Shown one piece after another: positions 7,215-19,435 of a DNA stretch of 64,000 nt (positions are counted from its first letter, which is position 1; each line of letters opens with the position of its first letter). Source of the DNA: Thermus brockianus (GTDB taxonomy: Bacteria > Deinococcota > Deinococci > Deinococcales > Thermaceae); assembly GCF_021462505.1 (NCBI RefSeq), contig NZ_JAKEDV010000003.1, positions 109,431 to 173,430 on the forward strand, read 5' to 3'. The translations under genes and the position numbers were made by a program. The notes under the pieces are model-generated. The model saw only the letters and a program-made list of their open reading frames with translations. It was not told the DNA's origin and did not search any database.

Positions 7215-8348
7215 TTGCGCGAACTGGACGAGCGGTTTCTCAAAAGAGCCTTGCAACTGGCGGAAAGGGCCCGTGGCCACACGAGCCCCAACCCCCTGGT
7301 AGGGGCGGTGCTGGTTCGGGAAGGGCGCATCGTGGGGGAGGGGTACCATCCCCGGGCGGGGGAGCTCCATGCGGAGGTCTTTGCCCTGGAGGAGGCGGGG
7401 GAGAAAGCCCGGGGGGCCACGGCCTACCTGACCCTGGAGCCCTGCGACCACTTTGGCCGCACGCCCCCTTGCTCCTTGGCCCTCCTCGAGGCGGGGGTGG
7501 CGCGGGTGGTGGTGGCGGCCCGGGACGAGAACCCCGTGGCCCGGGGCGGCTTGGAGCGCCTGAGGCGGGCAGGGGTCCAGGTGGAGGAGGGCCTTTTGGC
7601 CGAGGAGGCGAGGCTTCAGAACGAGGCCTTCTTCACCGCCTTGAGGAAGGGGAGGCCCTTCGTCCTCCTAAAGGCCGCCCTCACCCTGGACGGGAAGGTG
7701 GCGGCCGCCTCGGGGGATGCCCGCCACGTGTCCTCGGAGGCGAGCCGCCGGGTGGCCCACGCCTACCGCCAGTGGCTCCCGGCGGTGGTGGTGGGGGTGG
7801 GCACGGTGCTAAGGGACGACCCCGCCCTCACCGTGCGCCACCCCGACTTCCGCCCCTTTCCCCACATGGTGGAGCCGCCCCCCTTGCGGGACCCCCTGAA
7901 GGTGGTCCTGGACACCGAGGCCCGCACCCCCCCCACCGCCCGGCTTTTCGCCCCGGGGCCTCGAGGGGAGCCCGCCCGGGTCCTCCTCCTGGTGGGGCGA
8001 GGGGCCCCCAAGGACAGGCTTTTGGCCCTGGAGCGGGCGGGGGCGAGGGTGGTGGAGCTTCCCCGGGAGGGGGGAAGGGTGAGCCCGGAGGCCGCCTTGG
8101 CCTTCCTCTGGGAAGAAGGGGTGGACGGGGTCTTGCTGGAGGGGGGGCCTCTGGTGGCGGGGGCCTTTTGGGCCCGGGGGCTGGTGGACAAGGTGGCCCT
8201 TTTCCTCGCCCCCAAGGTGGTGGGGGAGGGGAAGGGGCTTTTGGAGGGCCTGGCCCTTTCCCGCATGGCGGAGGCCTTCCGGCTTCGCCTGGTGCGGCGG
8301 GAGTGGCTTGGGGAAGACCTTTGGCTGGAAGGGTACCTGGAGGTATAG
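7215..8348 (+). CDS. ribD: Bifunctional riboflavin deaminase/reductase RibD
   Basis: Second and third steps of riboflavin synthesis: deamination of the GTP-derived pyrimidine, then NADPH reduction of its ribosyl chain. Residues 1-145 form a zinc deaminase with HAE (catalytic Glu) and PCDHFGRTPPC (two zinc Cys). Residues about 150-377 form the reductase (FVLLKAALTLDGK, VGVGTVLRDDPALTVR, LEGGPLVAGAFW). The start is the TTG at 7215, 5 nt after GGAGG, which belongs to the riboswitch P1 helix. The ribE start codon follows the stop with no gap. Confidence 0.96.
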   Translation: MRELDERFLKRALQLAERARGHTSPNPLVGAVLVREGRIVGEGYHPRAGELHAEVFALEEAGEKARGATAYLTLEPCDHFGRTPPCSLALLEAGVARVVVAARDENPVARGGLERLRRAGVQVEEGLLAEEARLQNEAFFTALRKGRPFVLLKAALTLDGKVAAASGDARHVSSEASRRVAHAYRQWLPAVVVGVGTVLRDDPALTVRHPDFRPFPHMVEPPPLRDPLKVVLDTEARTPPTARLFAPGPRGEPARVLLLVGRGAPKDRLLALERAGARVVELPREGGRVSPEAALAFLWEEGVDGVLLEGGPLVAGAFWARGLVDKVALFLAPKVVGEGKGLLEGLALSRMAEAFRLRLVRREWLGEDLWLEGYLEV

Positions 8349-8948
8349 GTGTTCACGGGACTGGTGGAGGAAACCGGGGAGATCCTTAAGGTGGAGGAAG
8401 GCCCCTTCCTGCGGGTGCGGGTCGCCGCCAAGGAGGTGCTTTCCGACCTGAAGGTGGGGGATTCCGTAGCGGTGGACGGGGTCTGCCTCACGGCGGTGGC
8501 GGTGGACGGGGAGGGGTTTTGGGTGGAGTTGGCCCAGGAAACCCTGCGCCGCACCGCCCCCACCTGGCGGGTGGGGCACCGGCCCAACCTGGAGCGGGCC
8601 CTTAAAGTGGGGGACCGGCTTGGGGGGCACTTCGTCACCGGGCACGTGGACGGGGTGGCGGAGCTCGTGGGGGTGCGGGAGGCCCCGGGGGCCAAGGACT
8701 TCTACTTTAGGCCCCCAAGGCCCCTCGCCCGCTACATCGCCGAGAAGGGGAGCGTGGTCCTAAACGGGGTTTCCCTCACGGTGGCGGGGCTTGAAGGGGA
8801 GGCTTTCTGGGTCACCTTGATCCCCCACACCCTAAAGGTCACCAACCTGGGGGGCCTCCGGGTGGGGGACGGGGTGAACCTGGAGGTGGACCTCATCGCC
8901 CGGTACGTGGAGCGGCTTTTGGGGGAGAGGGATGGAAGGCTTGGCTAG
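8349..8948 (+). CDS. ribE: Riboflavin synthase alpha chain
   Basis: Dismutates two molecules of 6,7-dimethyl-8-ribityllumazine to riboflavin. The 199 residues form two related lumazine-binding barrels: [12 protein letters not shown] starts the first and a second begins near residue 95 ([11 protein letters not shown] marks the junction). The GTG start directly abuts the ribD stop codon, so coupling is expected. It overlaps the next gene by 17 nt. No lumazine synthase (ribH) is present in this operon. Confidence 0.96.
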   Translation: MFTGLVEETGEILKVEEGPFLRVRVAAKEVLSDLKVGDSVAVDGVCLTAVAVDGEGFWVELAQETLRRTAPTWRVGHRPNLERALKVGDRLGGHFVTGHVDGVAELVGVREAPGAKDFYFRPPRPLARYIAEKGSVVLNGVSLTVAGLEGEAFWVTLIPHTLKVTNLGGLRVGDGVNLEVDLIARYVERLLGERDGRLG

Positions 8949-10131
8949 CGTCAGGGAGCTTCTGGAAGAACTCCGCCAGGGCCGCCCGGTGGTCCTGGTG
9001 GACGACGAGGACCGGGAGAACGAGGGCGACCTCATCATGGCGGCGGAGCACGTCACCCCCGAGTGGGTGAACTTCATGCTACGGGAGTGCCGCGGCCTCC
9101 TCTGCGTGGCCCTCACGGAGGAGAGGGCTAAGGCCTTGGACCTCCCCCTCATGGTGGAGAAGAACCAAGACCCCCAGGGCACCCGCTTCACCGTGAGCGT
9201 GGACGCCCGGGGGACCACCACGGGGATCTCCGCCTACGAGCGGGCGGCCACCATCAGGCTTTTGGCGGACCCCGAGGCCACGGCCCAGGACTTCCGCCGC
9301 CCGGGGCACATCTTCCCCTTGGTGGCCCGGCCTGGGGGGGTGTTGCGCCGCGCCGGGCACACCGAGGCCACGGTGGACCTCCTGCGCCTCGCCGGGCTTA
9401 CCCCGGTGGGTAGCCTCATTGAGATCCTCAAGGAGGACGGCACCATGGCCCGCCTGCCGGACCTCTTGGAGTTCGCCCGGCGGCACGGCCTAAAGGTGGG
9501 GACCATCGCCGACCTCATCCGCTACCGCCTGGAGAAGGGGGACCTGTACGTGCGCCGAGAGGCGGAGGCCACCCTTCCCACCCGCTTCGGGGAGTTCCGC
9601 ATCCTGGGGTACCGGGACACCCTCACGGGGGAGGAGCACGCCGCCTTGGTCATGGGGAGCTGGGAGCCGGAGGAGCCCGTCTTGGTGCGCATGCACTCGG
9701 AGTGCCTCACGGGGGATGCCCTCCACTCCCTAAGGTGCGACTGCGGCTTCCAAAGAGACCTGGCCCTGGAGCGCATCGCCCAGGAGGGGAAGGGGGTCTT
9801 GGTCTACCTCAGGCAGGAGGGGCGGGGGATTGGCCTCATCAACAAGATCCGCGCCTACCACCTCCAGGACCAGGGCCTGGACACGGTGGAGGCCAACCTG
9901 GCCCTGGGCTTCCCCCCGGACCTCAGGGACTACGGGGTGGGGGCGCAGATCCTCTACGACCTGGGGGTGCGGAAGATGCGCCTTTTGACCAACAACCCCC
10001 GCAAGGTGAAGGCCCTTTCCGGCTTCGGCATAGAGATCGTGGAGCGCATTCCCTTAAGGGCCGGGGACAACCCCTTCAACGAGCGCTACCTCCAGGCCAA
10101 AAAGGAGAAGCTGGGCCACTGGATGGACTAG
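8932..10131 (+). CDS. ribBA: Bifunctional DHBP synthase / GTP cyclohydrolase II
   Basis: Makes both riboflavin precursors: 3,4-dihydroxy-2-butanone 4-phosphate from ribulose 5-phosphate and the pyrimidine from GTP. RibB half: [16 protein letters not shown] near residues 23-38 (metal site) and [10 protein letters not shown]. RibA half: [18 protein letters not shown], with the three zinc cysteines, and [16 protein letters not shown]. Its 399 residues are full length for the fusion. The ATG lies 17 nt inside ribE. The following gene starts 1 nt after the stop. Confidence 0.97.
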   Translation: MEGLASVRELLEELRQGRPVVLVDDEDRENEGDLIMAAEHVTPEWVNFMLRECRGLLCVALTEERAKALDLPLMVEKNQDPQGTRFTVSVDARGTTTGISAYERAATIRLLADPEATAQDFRRPGHIFPLVARPGGVLRRAGHTEATVDLLRLAGLTPVGSLIEILKEDGTMARLPDLLEFARRHGLKVGTIADLIRYRLEKGDLYVRREAEATLPTRFGEFRILGYRDTLTGEEHAALVMGSWEPEEPVLVRMHSECLTGDALHSLRCDCGFQRDLALERIAQEGKGVLVYLRQEGRGIGLINKIRAYHLQDQGLDTVEANLALGFPPDLRDYGVGAQILYDLGVRKMRLLTNNPRKVKALSGFGIEIVERIPLRAGDNPFNERYLQAKKEKLGHWMD

Positions 10132-10132
10132 G

Positions 10133-12274
10133 ATGCCCCTTGGGGTGCGCCTCTTAAGGGCCTCCGTTATCCTCCTGCTCCTCCTCGCCTTCCTAGACCT
10201 CCGCCTGCCCCTAAAGGGGCGGGTGGTTTACCTATTGGATTTCTCCCCTTCCGCCCGGGAAAGCGTCTTCGCCGCGGCGGAAAGGCTTCCTAGGGACGGG
10301 GTCTATTTGGCCTTTGCCGAAAGGGTGGCGCGGCTTCCGGGCCCCACGGCGAGGCGGCTGGACCTAGGGGAGGGGACGGAGGTGCAGGGGGCTTTGGCGG
10401 AGGCCTTGCGCCTGGGGGCGGACCGGGTGGTCCTGGTTTCCGATGGGCTTTTCCCCCCCGTGCCCTCCCCCCTTCCCCTGGATGCGGTGTACGTGCTCCC
10501 AAGGCCCTTCGTGGCCCTTCGCCTCCTCCCCCCGCCCTTTCCCCTCCTGGGGGAGACGGTGGGGGTGCGGGTGGTCCTCGAGGCCCCCTTGCCCGCCGAG
10601 GTGCGGCTTAGGGTGGAGGGGCCGGGGGGCACGTGGGAGCGGGCGCTCAGGGTGGAGGGGCGGGTGGCCTTCACCTACACCTTTCCCCTTTTGGAGGAAG
10701 GGGAGGTGCGGGCGGAGGCGGTGGGGCCCTGGGGGCGGAGCGCGGCCAGGGTGGAGGTGGCCCCCCAGGACCGGGCGAGGGCCTTGGTCCTGGGCGACCC
10801 CGCGTTGGCCCGCTACCTCGAGGCCCAGGGCTTCCAGGTGGAGGAAGGCCCTTTCCGGCTTCCCCTGGAGGCGGACCTGGTGGCGGTGGGCCTTGGGGTC
10901 TTGGACCTGCCCGAGGGGGCGCCGGAGGCCCTTAGGGACTACCTCCGCCGGGGCGGGGGCCTCCTCTTCACCGCCACCCCCAAGGGGCTTTTCTTCGGGG
11001 GCTGGGACCGGGCGATGCCCGAGGAGCTTCCCCTGAAGCCCCTGGGGCGGCAAGGGGCGGCCTTGGTCCTGCTCCTGGACGTTTCCGGGAGCATGGAGGG
11101 GGAGAAGCTCGCCCTGGCGGTGGCGGCGGCCCTGGAGCTCGTGCAAAGCGCCGCCCCCGAGGATTACCTGGGGGTGGTGGCCTTCGCCTCGGGGCATCGG
11201 GTCCTCTTCCCCCCGAGGCCCATGACGGACCGGGCCAAAAAGGAGGCGGAACGCCTCCTCCTCTCCCTAAGGGCGGGCGGGGGCACGGTGCTGGGCGGGG
11301 CCCTGCGGGAGGCGGTGGGGCTCTTGCGGGGGGTCCCCGTGGCCCGCAAGGGGATCTTGGTCCTCACGGATGGCCTCGTTTCTGACCCCAAAGAGCCCCT
11401 CCTGGCCCTGGCGGAGGGGGCGGGGGCGGAGGTTTCCGCCATCGCCTTGGGGGAGGATGCGGACCACGACTTTTTGGAGGCGCTTTCCCGGCGGGGCGGG
11501 GGCCGCTTCTACCGGGCGGCCACGGCCCGGGAGCTTCCCCGGCTTTTCCTCAAGGAGGGGCAGGAGGTCTTCGGGAAGGAGGCGGTGGAGGGGCGGTTTC
11601 CCGTGGAGGCGCTTCCCCACCCCCTCACGGAGGGCTTCCTTTTCCCGCCCCTTTCCGTCCTCCTCCCGGCAAGGGCCGAGCCCTGGGCCGAGGTGCTCCT
11701 AAAAAGCGGGGAGCGGGCGGTGCTCGCCGTGGGGGAGCGGGGCGAGGGGCGGGTGGCGGCCCTGGCCACGGACCTTTCCCGCTCCTGGCGGGACTTTGAG
11801 GGGGCTTCCGCCTTCCTTGGGGGGCTCGCCCGGTACCTGGCGGGCACGGGGCGGGCCCTCGCCCTCTACGCCTACCCCGAGGGGGAAGGGGTGCGGGTGG
11901 TGGCCCTGGGGCGGCTCGAGGCCCCGAGGCTTCTGACGGGCGGCGCGGAAACCCCCATGGTGCCCACGGGGCCTTTGCGCTTTGAGGCCCGCGTGGCGGG
12001 TCCCGGGGTTCTCCTGGACGGGAAGCGCCGCATCCCCTTGGCCGTTCCCCTTCCCGGGGAGTGGACGCCCAGGGACGGGGCGGCCACCCTCAGGGCCATG
12101 GCGGAGGCGAGCGGCGGGCGGCTTCTGGCCCTGGAGGAGGTGGGCAGGCCCCCTCCTAGGCCCCTTCCCCTAAGGCCCTACCTCCTGTGGGCGGCTCTTC
12201 TCCTCTTCCTCCTGGAGCGGGTTTGGGAGGCCCGGGTGAGCCGGGGCACACTTTCCCAAGGCGCCCTCGGTTAG
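10133..12274 (+). CDS. VWA-domain membrane protein of unknown function
   Basis: A 713-residue protein. A membrane helix near the N-terminus (about residues 8-22) is followed by a region resembling a degenerate VWA fold (VVYLLDFSPSARE). A beta-rich section comes next, and then a central von Willebrand A domain near residues 305-480. That domain has a complete MIDAS: DVSGSM, a Thr in GGGTVLGGAL, and LVLTDG. A C-terminal helix (LLWAALLLFLLE) precedes a short tail. Architecturally it resembles BatA-like or glutamine-amidotransferase-like membrane VWA proteins. It starts 1 nt after ribBA, so it is probably co-transcribed, but no link to riboflavin is evident. Confidence 0.85.
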   Translation: MPLGVRLLRASVILLLLLAFLDLRLPLKGRVVYLLDFSPSARESVFAAAERLPRDGVYLAFAERVARLPGPTARRLDLGEGTEVQGALAEALRLGADRVVLVSDGLFPPVPSPLPLDAVYVLPRPFVALRLLPPPFPLLGETVGVRVVLEAPLPAEVRLRVEGPGGTWERALRVEGRVAFTYTFPLLEEGEVRAEAVGPWGRSAARVEVAPQDRARALVLGDPALARYLEAQGFQVEEGPFRLPLEADLVAVGLGVLDLPEGAPEALRDYLRRGGGLLFTATPKGLFFGGWDRAMPEELPLKPLGRQGAALVLLLDVSGSMEGEKLALAVAAALELVQSAAPEDYLGVVAFASGHRVLFPPRPMTDRAKKEAERLLLSLRAGGGTVLGGALREAVGLLRGVPVARKGILVLTDGLVSDPKEPLLALAEGAGAEVSAIALGEDADHDFLEALSRRGGGRFYRAATARELPRLFLKEGQEVFGKEAVEGRFPVEALPHPLTEGFLFPPLSVLLPARAEPWAEVLLKSGERAVLAVGERGEGRVAALATDLSRSWRDFEGASAFLGGLARYLAGTGRALALYAYPEGEGVRVVALGRLEAPRLLTGGAETPMVPTGPLRFEARVAGPGVLLDGKRRIPLAVPLPGEWTPRDGAATLRAMAEASGGRLLALEEVGRPPPRPLPLRPYLLWAALLLFLLERVWEARVSRGTLSQGALG

Positions 12275-12296
12275 CCTGGCGGCGAAGGGGGTCAGT

Positions 12297-13214
12297 ATGG
12301 ACCGCAGGCGGTTTATCGGCCTTTCTGGTGGGTTTCTCTTGGCGGCGGGGTTTGCCCCCGCCTGGGGCCAGGGGCGGCCTCCCAAGGGGGTGAACGGGGG
12401 CGGGTTTTACCGCTTCGCCCTAGGGCGGATGGCCGTCACCATTCTCTCCGATGGCCAGTCGGCCCCGGGGCCCCTTCTCCCCAACTGGGGGGCGAACCCC
12501 GAGCTCCAGGGGGAGTTCCGGCGCGTGCTCCAGGAGCACTTCCTCAACCCGGACGCCACCCGCAACAACTTCAACCCCGTCCTCCTGGACCTGGGGGAGG
12601 CGAGGCTCTTGGTGGACACGGGCCGGGGGGTGGGGGCTGGGGGGAGGCTTCTTGCGCACCTGGAGCTCGCCGGCTACGCCCCCGAGGACATCACCCACGT
12701 CTTCCTCACCCACGGCCACCCCGACCACATCGGGGGGCTGGTGGACGAAAGGGGGCGGCCGGCCTTCCCCCAGGCGGTCCACCTCATGGGCCGGGTGGAC
12801 CTGGACTACTGGCTCAAGAACCCCTCCCAGGCGGTGGAGCGGGCCCTCTTTCCCTTGCGGGACCGCATCCGGCCCGTGGAGGACGGGGAGGAGATCCTCC
12901 CTGGGGTAAGGGCCGTGGCCTCCTTCGGCCACACCCCGGGGCACATGAGCCTCGAGGCCACCTCCGAGGGGAAAACCCTCTTCCTCTTCGGGGACGCCGC
13001 CGGGCACTACCTCCTCTCCTTGCGCTTTCCCCAGGCCTACCTCGGCTTTGACATGGACAAGGCGGAGGTGGTGCGCACCCGGGCCCGGCTTTTTAGGAAG
13101 GTGAGCGAGGAGAAAAGCCTCATCACCGCCTACCACTTCCCCTGGCCCGCCCTGGGGTACATCCGCCGGGAAGGGGAGGGGTATGCCTTCGTCCCCGCCT
13201 TCTTTGAGTTCTAA
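12297..13214 (+). CDS. Tat-exported metallo-beta-lactamase-fold hydrolase
   Basis: A 305-residue protein. The N-terminus MDRRRFIGLSGGFLLAAG is a twin-arginine signal, so the folded, metal-loaded enzyme is exported. The metal site is complete: THGHPDHIGG (about residues 138-147), GHTPGHMS, and the bridging Asp in FGDAAGHY, with a last His in TAYHFPW. The layout resembles lactonases and organophosphate hydrolases of this superfamily, but the substrate is not determinable. A purine-rich AAGGGGG lies upstream. The candidate CRP site of the next gene begins at its stop codon. Confidence 0.88.
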   Translation: MDRRRFIGLSGGFLLAAGFAPAWGQGRPPKGVNGGGFYRFALGRMAVTILSDGQSAPGPLLPNWGANPELQGEFRRVLQEHFLNPDATRNNFNPVLLDLGEARLLVDTGRGVGAGGRLLAHLELAGYAPEDITHVFLTHGHPDHIGGLVDERGRPAFPQAVHLMGRVDLDYWLKNPSQAVERALFPLRDRIRPVEDGEEILPGVRAVASFGHTPGHMSLEATSEGKTLFLFGDAAGHYLLSLRFPQAYLGFDMDKAEVVRTRARLFRKVSEEKSLITAYHFPWPALGYIRREGEGYAFVPAFFEF

Positions 13215-13256
13215 TGTGCAAAAATCACATGGGCAACAGGGAAGGGGGCCTAGGCT
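13214..13256 (+). promoter_or_regulatory. Candidate CRP-type operator and leaderless promoter
   Basis: The palindrome ATGTG-CAAAAAT-CACAT (13214-13230) is followed by TAGGCT (13251-13256), 6 nt before the ATG at 13263. If transcription starts at that ATG, the palindrome centre (13222) lies at -41, the class II activator position. It fits the T. thermophilus CRP consensus as I remember it at all but the first specified base. Confidence 0.55.
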
Positions 13257-13262
13257 AAGGCC

Positions 13263-13640
13263 ATGTTCCACTGGGACGATGACCTGGAGCGCCGCATGCG
13301 GGCGGAGTTGGCGCGGCGCGAAATGTGGGAGAAGCCCCTGAGGGAGGAGATTGACAGGTTACGCCTGGAGGTGTTGCGGCTCAAAGAGCTGGTCCGGCAC
13401 CTGCAAGGGGACAGGGAAGCCCTCCGGTGGCAGGTGCGGGAGATCTTCCTGGGGCGCGCTTTCCCCGAGGAGGAGCTCCTTTGGGCCAAGAGGGTCCTGG
13501 AGGAAGCCTGGCTGGAGCTTAGCCTCATGGGCTCGGAGCGGGCCTCCGAGGTGAGCCAGCTCATCCACCATCTGGAGCGGATTTGGAACGCCCGAAATCC
13601 TCGCCGATCTGTATCAAAACCGCCTCCCCCCGAACCGTGA
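13263..13640 (+). CDS. Coiled-coil protein of unknown function
   Basis: A 125-residue protein that I do not recognise. It begins MFHWDDDLERRMRAELARRE and is highly charged and helical. A probable coiled coil (about residues 25-65, LRLEVLRLKELVRHLQ) is followed by a second helical part (about 75-105) and a Pro-rich tail. No membrane segment or cysteine is present. The start follows a -10 hexamer by 6 nt, predicting a leaderless message under the CRP-like site. Its last 80 nt overlap the opposite-strand thioesterase gene. Confidence 0.75.
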   Translation: MFHWDDDLERRMRAELARREMWEKPLREEIDRLRLEVLRLKELVRHLQGDREALRWQVREIFLGRAFPEEELLWAKRVLEEAWLELSLMGSERASEVSQLIHHLERIWNARNPRRSVSKPPPPEP

Positions 13641-14049
13641 GGGTCCCCTCGGCGTAAAGCTCCGTTTCCACCACCACCTTCTTGCCCTTGACCTCCTTGG
13701 GCCTGCCCACCAGGAGGAGCTCGGGGCCCAGGGGGGTGGGCTTCAGGTAGTCCACCTTGAGGCTTGCGGTGACGAAGCGCAAGGGGTGGGCCTCGAGGCT
13801 AAGCCCTTCCGCCGCCGCCTTGGCTGCGGCGGCGGTGGCGGTGGAGTGGCAGTCCACCAGGGAAGCGAGAAGCCCCCCGTAGACGAAGCCAGGGATGGCG
13901 GTGTGGTGGGGGTTTGGGGTGAAGCGGGTTTCGCTTTCCCCCTTTTCCCCGCGCCAATAGGTCTTGATGTGGAGGCCGTGGGCGTTGAGGTAGCCGCACC
14001 CGTAGCAGTGGGCCCACTCCGGGGGGTAGTAGAGCTGGATGGCCTTCAT
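13561..14049 (-). CDS. PaaI-like hotdog-fold acyl-CoA thioesterase
   Basis: A 162-residue single hotdog domain. The [18 protein letters not shown] segment corresponds to the long central helix with the catalytic Asp region of PaaI/YiiD-type thioesterases. HCYGCG near the N-terminus ([15 protein letters not shown]) is typical of one subfamily. It overlaps the mutase B12 subunit gene by 4 nt and is probably in the same operon, suggesting a role in acyl-CoA turnover alongside methylmalonyl-CoA mutase. Its 3' end overlaps a convergent gene by 80 nt. Confidence 0.88.
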   Translation of the reverse strand: MKAIQLYYPPEWAHCYGCGYLNAHGLHIKTYWRGEKGESETRFTPNPHHTAIPGFVYGGLLASLVDCHSTATAAAAKAAAEGLSLEAHPLRFVTASLKVDYLKPTPLGPELLLVGRPKEVKGKKVVVETELYAEGTLTVRGEAVLIQIGEDFGRSKSAPDGG

Positions 14050-14474
14050 CCGAGCCCCTGGGCCCGCCAGCGTTCGGGCACCGCTTGCCGGAGAAAGTCC
14101 ACGATGTCCTGGGTGCTGGTGCCGGGGCCGAAAACCGCCGCCACCCCGAGCTCCTTGAGCTTGGGCACGTCCTCGTCGGGGATGATGCCGCCCCCGAAAA
14201 GCAGGATGTCCGAGGCCCCTTGCTCCTCCAAAAGCCGCTTCACCTCGCGGAAGTAGTGCATGTGGGCCCCGGAGAGGATGGAAAGTCCAATGGCGTCCAC
14301 GTCCTCCTGGATGGCGGCGGAGACGATCATCTCAGGGGTCTGGCGGAGCCCCGTGTAGATCACCTCCATCCCCGCATCCCGCAGGGCCCGGGCCACCACC
14401 TTGGCCCCCCGGTCGTGCCCGTCCAAGCCCGGTTTGGCGATGAGTACCCGTATGCGCCGGTCCACGCCTTGCAT
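14046..14474 (-). CDS. Methylmalonyl-CoA mutase, cobalamin-binding subunit
   Basis: A 142-residue protein equivalent to the C-terminal B12 domain of single-chain mutases. It has [12 protein letters not shown] (the DxHxxG motif whose His ligates cobalt), [11 protein letters not shown] (SxL) and [10 protein letters not shown] (GG). Together with the separate catalytic subunit 10 nt upstream it forms a split mutase that interconverts methylmalonyl-CoA and succinyl-CoA. The start MQGVDRR is preceded by AGGAGGTTTAGG. Confidence 0.95.
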   Translation of the reverse strand: MQGVDRRIRVLIAKPGLDGHDRGAKVVARALRDAGMEVIYTGLRQTPEMIVSAAIQEDVDAIGLSILSGAHMHYFREVKRLLEEQGASDILLFGGGIIPDEDVPKLKELGVAAVFGPGTSTQDIVDFLRQAVPERWRAQGLG

Positions 14475-14484
14475 CCTAAACCTC

Positions 14485-16140
<1,656 letters not shown>

Positions 16141-16194
16141 GGGCCCTCCCTTTACCCTAAAGTTTACGCTTTTTTGCGCTAGGGGAAAAGGGCG

Positions 16195-17061
16195 TTATGC
16201 CTGGCGTTCGCTTTCCGGCTCCACGTGGATGGTGACCACCAGGCCCGGCATCTCCTTCTCCAGGGCCCGCTCCAGCTCGTCGCAAAGGCGGTGGGCCTCC
16301 TCCACGCTCATCCTGCCCGGCACCACCAGGTGGAACTCCAAAAAGCTCTTGGGCCCGGCCCGTCGGGTCTTTATGTCGTGCACTTCCAGGGCCCGCCCCC
16401 TCAGGTGGGCCTGGATCACCCCCTGGATCCGCTCCACCTCCTCGGGGGAAAGCCCCTCGTCCATGAGCCCCCCCACGGACTGCCGCACCAGGCGGAAGCC
16501 CATGAGGAGGATGTTCCCCGCCACCAGGAGGGCCAAGAGGGGGTCCAGAACCCAAAACCCCGTGGCCCAGGCGAGCCCCACCCCCGCCAGGACCCCCAAG
16601 GAGGTGAGGACGTCGGAAAACACGTGGTACCCGTCGGCGGTGAGGGCGGGGGAGCGGTGGCGGCGTCCCTCCCGGAGGAGGAAGTAGGCGAGAAGGCCGT
16701 TCAAGCCTGCGGCCAAGAGGCTCACGCCAAGCCCTGGGCCCAGGCCCTCGAGGGGCACGGGCCTAAGGAGGCGGGGGAGCGCCTCCTTGGCGATGAGAAG
16801 CGCCGCCCCCACCACCAAGACCCCCTCCAGCACGGCGGAGAAGTACTCCGCCTTGGTGTGGCCGAAGGGGTGGGTTTCGTCCGGGGGCTTCTGCGCCAGG
16901 CGGATGGCCAGGAGGGCGGCCAGGGCGGCGGCCACGTTCACCGTGGACTCCAGGGCGTCGGAGAGGAGGGCCACGGAGCCCGTGAGGAGGTAGGCCAGGG
17001 CCTTGAGCCCCAGGACCAGGAGGGCCACCGCAAAGCTCACCCAGGCGGCCCGTTCCGCCAC
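16195..17061 (-). CDS. czrB: Cation diffusion facilitator (CzrB-like) metal exporter
   Basis: Zinc/cadmium-proton antiporter of the inner membrane. The 288 residues carry six predicted helices. Site A residues are visible in LSDALES (helix 2) and the HVFSD motif of helix 5. The cytoplasmic C-terminal domain (about 205-288) has the ferredoxin-like fold with VHDIKTRRAG and HLCD-type helices. The symbol is by resemblance to the Thermus CzrB family. The GTG start lies 1 nt after the lysS stop, so it is the last gene of the gfh1-lysS-czrB run. Confidence 0.92.
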   Translation of the reverse strand: MAERAAWVSFAVALLVLGLKALAYLLTGSVALLSDALESTVNVAAALAALLAIRLAQKPPDETHPFGHTKAEYFSAVLEGVLVVGAALLIAKEALPRLLRPVPLEGLGPGLGVSLLAAGLNGLLAYFLLREGRRHRSPALTADGYHVFSDVLTSLGVLAGVGLAWATGFWVLDPLLALLVAGNILLMGFRLVRQSVGGLMDEGLSPEEVERIQGVIQAHLRGRALEVHDIKTRRAGPKSFLEFHLVVPGRMSVEEAHRLCDELERALEKEMPGLVVTIHVEPESERQA

Positions 17062-17062
17062 C

Positions 17063-19005
<1,943 letters not shown>

Positions 19006-19068
19006 AGCTCACCTCGTAAGTCATGGAGGCCGGCCAAAGCCGACCTCCTTGGCCCAAGGGCCCCCTTC

Positions 19069-19431
19069 TCAGGTGAGTATACCCCGAAGGAGGATTTCCC
19101 TCAAACGCTCGGGCTCGGCGTGGCTAGCGCAGGAGGCGGTGTCCAGGCAGAGGACCAGGTAGCGGAGGTGGGTGTCCTTGCCCCCCACCGGGTGGCGGAA
19201 GAAGCCCAGGGCGCTTCCCGAAAGGTGGCGGCGGCAGGCCTCGCACACCTGGGGGCCGTGGGCGGCGCCGGGGAGGGGTTCCAGTTCCAGCCGGAGCTCG
19301 GGGGGGCCCTTTTCCAGGATCACCACCCGGCCTTCCGCATCCCGGTAGTAGAGGATTTCCCCTAGGGGGAGGAGTTCGGGGGAGGTTCCTGGAAAGAACT
19401 CCAGGATAATCTCCCGCTCTTCGTGGTCCAT
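19069..19431 (-). CDS. Small protein with FusB/FBP-like treble-clef zinc finger
   Basis: A 120-residue protein. Four cysteines fit a treble clef: CEAC near residue 63, and C-x5-C in LCLDTASC near 94-101. HLSGSALGFFRH lies between them and a helix carrying PERLREIL follows. This pattern resembles the C-terminal domain of FusB-type EF-G-binding proteins, so a ribosome-associated role is possible but inferred. It starts 4 nt after dgkA ends and closes the phoH-ybeY-dgkA block. Its 3' end contains the gfh1 promoter. Confidence 0.7.
   Translation of the reverse strand: MDHEEREIILEFFPGTSPELLPLGEILYYRDAEGRVVILEKGPPELRLELEPLPGAAHGPQVCEACRRHLSGSALGFFRHPVGGKDTHLRYLVLCLDTASCASHAEPERLREILLRGILT
19076..19104 (-). 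promoter_or_regulatory. Promoter of gfh1-lysS-czrB
   Basis: On the minus strand TTGAGG (19104-19099), a 17-nt spacer and TATACT (19081-19076) lie within the last codons of the upstream gene. The leader of about 65 nt contains an imperfect hairpin (GGAGG.CGGC with GCCG.CCTCC, 19025-19048) before the ribosome binding site. Confidence 0.65.
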
Positions 19432-19435
19432 GGCC

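Noticed and set aside
7184..8389. A 401-codon frame overlapping ribD on the same strand
   Set aside because: Gly/Pro/Arg-rich translation of the wrong phase of ribD; it starts inside the riboswitch aptamer.
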